Made by a program: the position numbers and the translations under genes. From positions 186,001 through 250,000 of the forward strand of contig JAKNDB010000018.1 of NCBI GenBank assembly GCA_024305405.1: DNA of 64,000 nt, written 5' to 3'. Shown here one piece after another: positions 56,967 through 64,000 of the stretch; position 1 is the first letter of the stretch; each line of letters opens with the position of its first letter. Under the pieces are notes generated by a model. The model ran no database searches. It had not been told where the DNA came from and worked only from the letters and a program-made list of their open reading frames with translations. The DNA is from Dirofilaria immitis. Its lineage: Eukaryota; Nematoda; Chromadorea; Rhabditida; Onchocercidae.

Positions 56967-59900
56967 TATTTTGTTGATAGCATAGTAGCTAAAATGCTTA
57001 TTAAATCTACTTAATTGATTATGATAAAAATATATTTATGTTAAGAAATGAAGCTTTTGAAGAAATAAAACTAAAAATTAAAAGAGTCAATGGTTAAATT
57101 TAATGGTTTAAATACAAATTGTGGGAGATGCATCGTTGTTTGATTTTAGAAAGATGAAAAATGACTTTTCAATTTGTTTCTCTTTCTTATATCGCTTTCA
57201 CAAAAAATTTCACTTTAAAAAAGTAGTTATTTATCCACTTCGTTTATTGATGCATCTTCTATAATCTCATTGCTAGCAACATCATAAATTCCATACTTTA
57301 CAGATGATTTAATTAGTTTAGAAAAGAAAAACATCAAATTGACCAATGACCAATTCTTTTATCTTCATTTTTTCATCTATCATTTTATTTGTTAACCGGA
57401 AAGGAAAAAAGAAAAAAGTAAACGAAAGACTAATTATAAGAATATATTTGCCAGTCGAGAATATGTAGCAGAAAAGAGTTTAATTAATGTATTTTAAATG
57501 TATCATAGATGAACTATGGATCAATCAATCAACTGACATTTTGCGAGCAATGAAGTGCGAATCTTACAACTTTACACAATTTGAGGCATTTGTGCGGTTC
57601 CGTAATCTTAATATTTGAAATGACATTACGACAAGGTGTTGCTATCTTGCTGTATTTCTGGATACATTATTAAACAATAAGTGAAAGAATTCCTCTTGAA
57701 AGAATTCCTCTTGAAAGAATCTTCTAATAAATATAATAATAAAATAATAGATTGTAGAATATATAAGTGAAGTCACGGAGAAATAATTTCTCTAAAATTT
57801 GTTATTCAATCTTTATTCTCTTAAATGTCGACATAACGGGAAGTATGTAAAAATATATATCAAATTTATTTGCAAAAATTCTTTTTCAATTTCATCTGAT
57901 AAAAATTTGCAAATAGATGTTTGTTATTATCAAAATAAGCAAGAGAATAATATTTAAATGAACTGATAGTAATATAATGCACAAGTGTAAATAATGGTAC
58001 ATATTTATCTGATTTAGAATTATTGTTATCCAGATTGCATAGATGGAATACAAAAAGCAAACGGAAAATTTTCAGTTATACTCCTATGTTTGAACATGAT
58101 ATTATATTAGGAAAAGGAGCAACAAAAATATAACTTAATTTATCGAAATTTTATTTTGATAATTTTGAATTGTAATGACTATACAACAAAGCAAATTTCT
58201 TTGTTCATTCCTACTTATTCATTTTATTGTAAATTAATACTAATCGAAATTAATTCAATTAAAAATTTAAAATCCTTTTACATTATCGCAACAATGTGAT
58301 GAGTTTCTTATTTAACAACGGTTACTGAAGATTGCTTATGTAAATATTTTTGCAGTAATTTTATATCCTTTAAAAATTTTTGTCTCAGATTTTACTTTCC
58401 ACATAAATTTTTTAAATATACTTTTCAATATTGCTTGGATTTGAGAATGAAAATTCGGCAATTATCAGACATTTTATCATTAATCCTTTTCATTAATCGT
58501 TTTTGATTTTTAAAAACGACAAAATTCCTAAAGTATTCAAAAATCCGTCGTTTCTAGGAAATTATTGAATCAAAAGCAGTGAGGAATCAAATCTTCAGAA
58601 GTTTGCAAATTGAATTTAAAATGTTAGAATAAAATTAGTCTAATATTTACTGTTATTATCTAATATTTTTAAAATAATTGCATCTTAAATTTTTCAAATG
58701 ATATCTGTATAAAATAATGAGATTCTCATTTCTTTTCAATACAAAAATTTTACAACTCTTGTAGTTTTTGGAGGATTCTAAAATAGGAAATTTTATGAAA
58801 CAGATTAAAAAATGATGAGCGATTTTAGAGTAAAGCCTAATTTAGCTTCACATTTTTTACAAGCCTAATTTAGTTTCACATCTTTTTTTTAAACTACGAT
58901 CTTTCCAACTATCCTTTCTCTGTATTTTTCGAATTATGTAGATTTTTCCAACTACAGTTCTGTATAATCAAATGTAGAAATGCTAAGAACTTTGTCTCAT
59001 CTAGGATTAACTCATACGCTGTCTTCCCGAACAATAATAATAATAAACATTACAACAATATTTGTAGGAAGAAAAATTGGTGAATTACAAAGATATAGTT
59101 ACGGAGATAATGAAGCAAATTAAACTGAGAAAAAAAGTATGAAAAAGAAAAATTGCTAATAAATAAAAACAGAGTAAAATGAATAATAAATAAATAAAAA
59201 AATATACGCAAAATATAGAATGAACAAAACACATGTAATTTTCAAATCAAAATAAAATAAGTCAAATTAAGAAAAGAGAACGAAAAATAATAAAAATGAA
59301 ATTGTTAACAGAGTATGGAAAGAAAAGAATTCCAATTAACTTTTTGGAACATAAAATTTGAAATGAAAGTAAAAATTTCAGTAAAATTGAATAAAAAAGT
59401 GAAAAACACAAAGTACATGGAAAAGGGTATCTTTTAAAACAAAAAGAATTAGAAAAGCTAAATAACTTATTTTTTTAATGACTAAAGACAAAAAAATTAA
59501 TTATCTTCTGAAAAGTTAAGAATATAGCAAAACTCGAAAAAGCAAAAATTTCCTGTGTAATCAATGAATAATACAAATGATAACATATGTTAAGCAGTGG
59601 AGCATGAGTATTCAAAGAAATCAAAACAAAATTCTCAACTTCACTGAAAGCAAAAATCACAAAGTAAAAAAAACTCTGTATATTACGTAGAAATAATTAA
59701 ATCATTTATTGAGAAATTAAAACCAGTCTTCTGGTATTCAATAAATTTTCATCAGAAAAGGAGAAACTAAAATAAAAGAAGTCAACAGTTTATATATGAA
59801 ATATAAGAAAATATAGCAATCGATTATTATCGAAGTCATAAAAATTTGCTGATGCACTTATGATAATCAAAAATGCTAATATGAACCAAACAATTAATTA

Positions 59901-62856
59901 GAATTGAAGTGGTTCTAATAACTTCAAATGAAAAAGAGAGAAAATACTAGTTTTCTTTTCTTAATAAAATCACAAATAGATGCTCGGTTATTAACAAAAT
60001 ATAAATTTAGTAAAACAAAGAAGATAATGGAAAAAATGTTAAAAAATAGGTCGAATAGTAAATTTAATAAATAAAAATATTTCGAATAGGAACAAAATTA
60101 TTATGAAATAATTGCTTTCTACACTTGAATTTACAATATTTTCACAATAAACAAATTTTAACAATTATAATTCAACTAAAAGAGAAGTAAATCTCGAAAA
60201 CGAAATATTATTTGGAAAAATTTTTTTTTAATTTTAAAGCAATGCGGTGCCAAATATCTGTTGGTAGCAAAAATTTTTTCGATTCTCTTTGCATTCGTAT
60301 TTTCGAAAAAAAAAAGTGATATCTTTAGGATTATTTTAATAGTGGTACCACAAACTCATTCATCCAAAAATTCTGCCTTTTACTTTGGACCTAATAGCGA
60401 AATATTTAAATCGTCGAATGAATGTTTCATTTTCTTGAAACAAATTGCATTTTATTTGAAATTGATGATGCTTAATGTTCTAGGATGTGTAAATGAAAAT
60501 GCATTAAACAATTACGCGTAGAAACTTTTGCTTAACTATATATTCAGCATAGGCTAAACTGGAATTCGAAATCATCAGAAAAAAATCACTAAGACAAAGT
60601 AAGAACAATGAAAATCATTAAAACAAAGTAGGAACAACTTCACATAGAACTTTTCTGATATTTTTTGCGATGGGAAATAATGGAATTAAAAAATTGCTCT
60701 GCAGCTTTAATATTCAAAAAAGAATCAAAAAAATTTCTTGGAAATTCCATATTTGATTTGGAAGTGTAATATCAATTTGTTTTATAAATATAAATTTTTG
60801 CAAGGCATAAACTGATTGACAATAATGATAATGATAAGACAAACTGAATTAATTGTCGGTAATTAAATATGAGTCAACAAATTAAACGAAATAGGTTACC
60901 ATCGCATGACACCTTAAGAAGAATCATTTCTAATGTAAAGTACTGCACGAAATAATCTAGTCGTTTTTAAGATTTTGTTTACTTAAAAGAATATGATGAA
61001 TTGTAGTTATTCAAGAGCTTCGGTTTTAAACTCGATGTCACGAAATGTCAACAGATCCTACCACTAAAAATTCAAATATAAATTTGATGCAAGTAATAAT
61101 GCTGTACTGCTAATTTACTTTAATTTGAAGTCGAACATTGAAAACAAAAACTTCTTTATGAGTTTGCAGAAACAAAAGAATAAAAGTTATCAATGAAACT
61201 TTATATAGCAGTAAACGAAGGACTTTCATCGGTTAATGATAAGAAATTCACCTAGTTTGCTTCTAATTGATTTTTAATTTCAAAATAACACAGGAAAATG
61301 AAAAAATGTCATTTTTATACTGCATTATAAAAAAAAATCCAGTTGTAGCTATTCTAAATGACCTATTTTTACCATCATTTTTAATATTGAAATTAATCGA
61401 GATCTATTACTATTAATCATAGTACCAAAATATAGATGAAATTTCGGAAAATGACAATTTTAATGATAATGTCAATTTTTGTTGTTGCTTCATTTTAATA
61501 TAGTAACTCAGAAGTGATCTATTATAGTTTCTAAAAATTGCTCCAATATTTCTAAATGTCTTTCTAATGGGTTGCTTAAGAGATATATCTCTTTTACTTT
61601 ATTATATCTATTCGAAAGATTAAGTAACATCACGTGAAATATGCAAAATAAAACAGAAACAAACAAAGGAAAATAATTGAAATAATCAAAAAAAAAAAAA
61701 AAACGATATTGTATTAAAAGATTGATTTATAAAAAAATCTGAAAAAAAAAACGAAGAAATTTGAGTGTCATATCTTCTTGTGAATATTAATTCATAGTTT
61801 CATAGCTTAGATTTAAATATTAAACAATAAACAATCTCACGTACATGCTTTCTGTAGATATGAAACGGTTTGGTTTCATTATCTTCAAAGAGTAGAAAGG
61901 CCATAAGAACAAAAATAGCATAGTCAATTTTTACTCACTCAAATAAATTTCATGCAAAGTTATGTGAAAAAAAAATGTCAATGAATAATTTTAATTACTA
62001 TTGCTTTTCCTAATTTGTCATTCTAGCATCATCGATGACGAAATGATAAATTGAAGAATTTAAACTTTCCCGTTAAATGACTTTATAAACACTTCAAAAA
62101 AAAAAAAAATAACCACAGTCCATAGGAAATTACTTTCTTGAGTTAAAAATTAAAATTTCTTTATACATTAATTAAGTGAAATAGGGAATTTAATTTTTGA
62201 TATAATACAAATTTCATAAAGTATTATCATTTTAATATAGTTTAGTTGTAAACAATAGAAAGATTTTATTGGTATTAATAAAAATTGATCACAATAGTCA
62301 ATGAGTATTGAACAGTAAAAATAATTGTCAAGTTATTATTAAAGAAGTATAAAACTGATGAACGAATATTCGAATTTATCACTTCCTATCGTAAAAGCTT
62401 TCCTTTTTATTGAGAGGTAATAGAGACGATAGGTAGAAGAATATCTCGAACGAAACGCGTTAATATAACTTTTATTGACGTCTACTGCTACAATACAATA
62501 AAGACATCATTCATATAAATTGAAGGAAAATCAAAAATTGAAATATCATTGGCAAAAATGACCACAAAGAATCAAAGTAATACGAAGTATCAATATTTCT
62601 ACTGTTTTATAAGCATAGCTATTTGGATGGGAGAATCTCTTTAAACGTTGTACGTAGGTTTTATTACAGTACCAAAAATATTTACATGAATGAATTAGTT
62701 TACAGTATTTCATTACGAATGATAAACTTGATAATAAGAAATTAAAATCAGAATTAGATAAATGATTCGTTACATTAGAGATCGTAACATTCGTTTATGT
62801 TACACGATGAATTGTACAAAAATAAGATGCTTCGATTACTTCGTATATATGTTTTC

Positions 62857-62995
62857 CATACAGTTGGAGCACCAGCATTTGATAGATTAACAAAGCTGTA
62901 TCCATTAGAATATTGTACGTGCGATTTCGGAGGAAGATACTGTTAATATTGCCGTAGAATATGGAATGAAAGAAGGGGAAGTTATGTTTGTTTAA
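62857..62995 (+). other. Coding-like patch, unassigned
   Basis: A locally G+C-richer patch follows an acceptor-like CATACAG. One plus frame reads VGAPAFDRLTKLYPLEY before a stop; after a second acceptor (ATTAG at 62,904-62,908) another frame reads IVRAISEEDTVNIAVEYG to a TAA at 62,993-62,995. Minus-strand frames are also open. It may be a decayed exon or retrocopy; I cannot name it. Confidence 0.25.
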
Positions 62996-63506
62996 TATAT
63001 TAGGAGGAAGTATCTAATTTGTAGAATAGAGAGATTATAGGAATTATTTTTGGCATTATTCTTTAATCATAATTATCTGATCTTCGCAATCATAACATTG
63101 TTGATAGATATTTCCCCAATTTTAGATGCTTCTTTCCAGTTTGATGTTTTTTTCAGTGTTTATTTAATATATAAAATGCATGAAAGTTGTAAGATTACGC
63201 TTTTATATGAAATTCTAATTTCCTATATTTTAAATATTCAAGAATTTCGAGCTGAGATTATGTTATTTTTTCTAGAACTGTTATGTTCCACTATATGATA
63301 ACATGAATTCTAAAATTTTATTAAAACAGATATTTAAAATTTTTTTTGAATGATAGATGAAACAAGCATTGATAAATGAATCTCAATGAAGATATTTGAT
63401 TATCATTTAACGATAATAGCATTAGGGATGATATTATACAATAAATATATCATTGTTTTTATTTTTGTAGTATATTGAAAATAATAATGAAGTGATCATA
63501 TTGATG

Positions 63507-63531
63507 ATTTATTTATTTATTTATTTATTTT
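63507..63531. repeat. TTTA microsatellite
   Basis: About six TTTA units in spacer. Confidence 0.8.
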
Positions 63532-63837
63532 TATATTTATTGCTTTTCCTTTATGCCTACCATTAGTTAGTTGGCTTTTTATCACTTCATTTATGCTTTC
63601 CTATCATTTGTTTCTTTATTTTGTGATTTTTAGTCTTTTTTCTTTTCTAATTAGGCTTAATAAATTTTTAATCTTTTAATATTTGAAGATTATAGTTTTT
63701 ATAGTTTTGAATGTATTATTATCATTATTTATCAATGATAAAACGGGAATCTGTTAAAAATTTACTTACCATATGCTTTCGCTTCAGAAACTAAAATTTT
63801 CAAAAAAAGAAAGAAAATTCATCGGTAAAAATAAAAG

Positions 63838-64000
63838 AGGCTGTTCACCTTGGAGACCTGCTGCGGATATGGGTACGATCTGGCACGAAATTCAAATAGC
63901 TTCCTTCGTATTTTCATGGATCGAACAAAGCGCACGAGACACCACAGGAACCGTGGCGCTTTACGGAAACAACGTCCTTATCTCCGGCTGAACCAATTCC
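63838..64000 (-). rRNA. 28S rRNA fragment, antisense, truncated at its 3' side
   Basis: The reverse complement reads CCCATATCCGCAGCAGGTCT and then CCAAGGTGAACAGCCTCT, a near-universal stretch of the metazoan large-subunit rRNA, preceded by a nematode-like variable segment. The gene therefore runs on the minus strand and its 5' part lies beyond the window. Homology stops abruptly just after GAACAGCCTCT at about 63,838, where conserved 28S would continue; instead A/T-rich spacer follows. Base composition changes sharply at that point. It could be the broken edge of an rDNA array, a dispersed rDNA fragment, or an assembly join. Confidence 0.9.

Larger units (their letters stand above)
56323..63837. 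other. Long spacer right of the cystatin pair
   Basis: After the duplicated 5' flank of cystatin 2 (to about 56,650) there is no gene I can support. Contents: the GT microsatellite, a 17-bp repeat AAAGAATTCCTCTTGAA at 57,687-57,720, two copies of a 29-bp unit with GCCTAATTTAG at 58,834-58,887, purine-rich sequence at 59.1-60.2 kb, and a coding-like patch at 62.79-63.0 kb. ORFs of 60-86 codons here look like chance frames. Confidence 0.45.

Noticed and set aside
59050..60521. Several 60-86 codon ORFs on both strands
   Set aside because: Low-complexity Phe/Lys/Ile-rich or alternative-start frames in purine-rich spacer, with no splice-linked partners.
63773..63991. 72-codon plus-strand ORF at the right edge
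   Set aside because: It runs through antisense 28S rRNA sequence, so it is not protein-coding.

Overview
The window is eukaryotic, strongly A+T-rich, and made of small exons with GT...AG introns separated by long simple-sequence or minisatellite spacers. Gene content points to a parasitic spirurid/filarial-type nematode. It holds two tandem genes for a secreted cystatin with the filarial onchocystatin/CPI-2 layout (LGGW, QVVAG, PW, plus an SND site), two genes made of six-cysteine ShKT domains, a nematode-type SWEET sugar transporter and an NAD(P)-malic enzyme. A fragment of nematode 28S rDNA lies at the right edge. Five genes have a clean AG acceptor 3-30 nt before the ATG, which fits spliced-leader trans-splicing. 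The species cannot be named from the sequence alone.

Layout. 1-4.4 kb: no gene seen. 4.44-7.44 kb (-): six-exon orphan gene with a 12-residue repeat. 7.4-13.8 kb: spacer with a 39-bp repeat array. 13.8-14.9 kb (+): ShKT gene 1 (three domains, incomplete model). 20.4-22.6 kb (+): ShKT gene 2 (complete, two domains, GPI-like tail). 24.5-27.6 kb (-): SWEET transporter with a one-base frameshift. 27.6-34.7 kb: spacer with minisatellites. 34.7-40.1 kb (-): 13-exon malic enzyme with two irregular splice junctions. 41.3 kb (+): 126-codon orphan ORF. 44.2 kb (-): short coding-like segment. 45.3-48.4 kb and 54.0-56.3 kb (-): cystatin copies 1 and 2. 52.7-53.1 kb (+): decayed LINE-like reverse transcriptase. 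56.3-63.8 kb: spacer. 63.84-64.0 kb (-): truncated 28S rRNA.

Most informative structure. The cystatin pair carries a nearly identical ~0.94 kb block (46.80-47.74 = 54.67-55.61 kb) covering exon 3, intron 2 and exon 2, inside otherwise diverged copies; this looks like gene conversion. The block copies differ mostly in homopolymer length. Both have a run of five A/T in exon 3 where the family frame needs six, and the SWEET gene has the same type of lesion. Residual consensus error in homopolymers is therefore a serious alternative to true pseudogenes. A ~0.64-0.74 kb sequence lies inside intron 3 of cystatin 1 and again, inverted, at 51.8-52.4 kb; its length accounts for the extra length of that intron.

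The genes do not form an operon or an obvious pathway. The secreted or surface products (cystatins, ShKT proteins) would act at the parasite surface or host interface, while malic enzyme and SWEET serve carbon metabolism. All assignments come from reading translations by eye.
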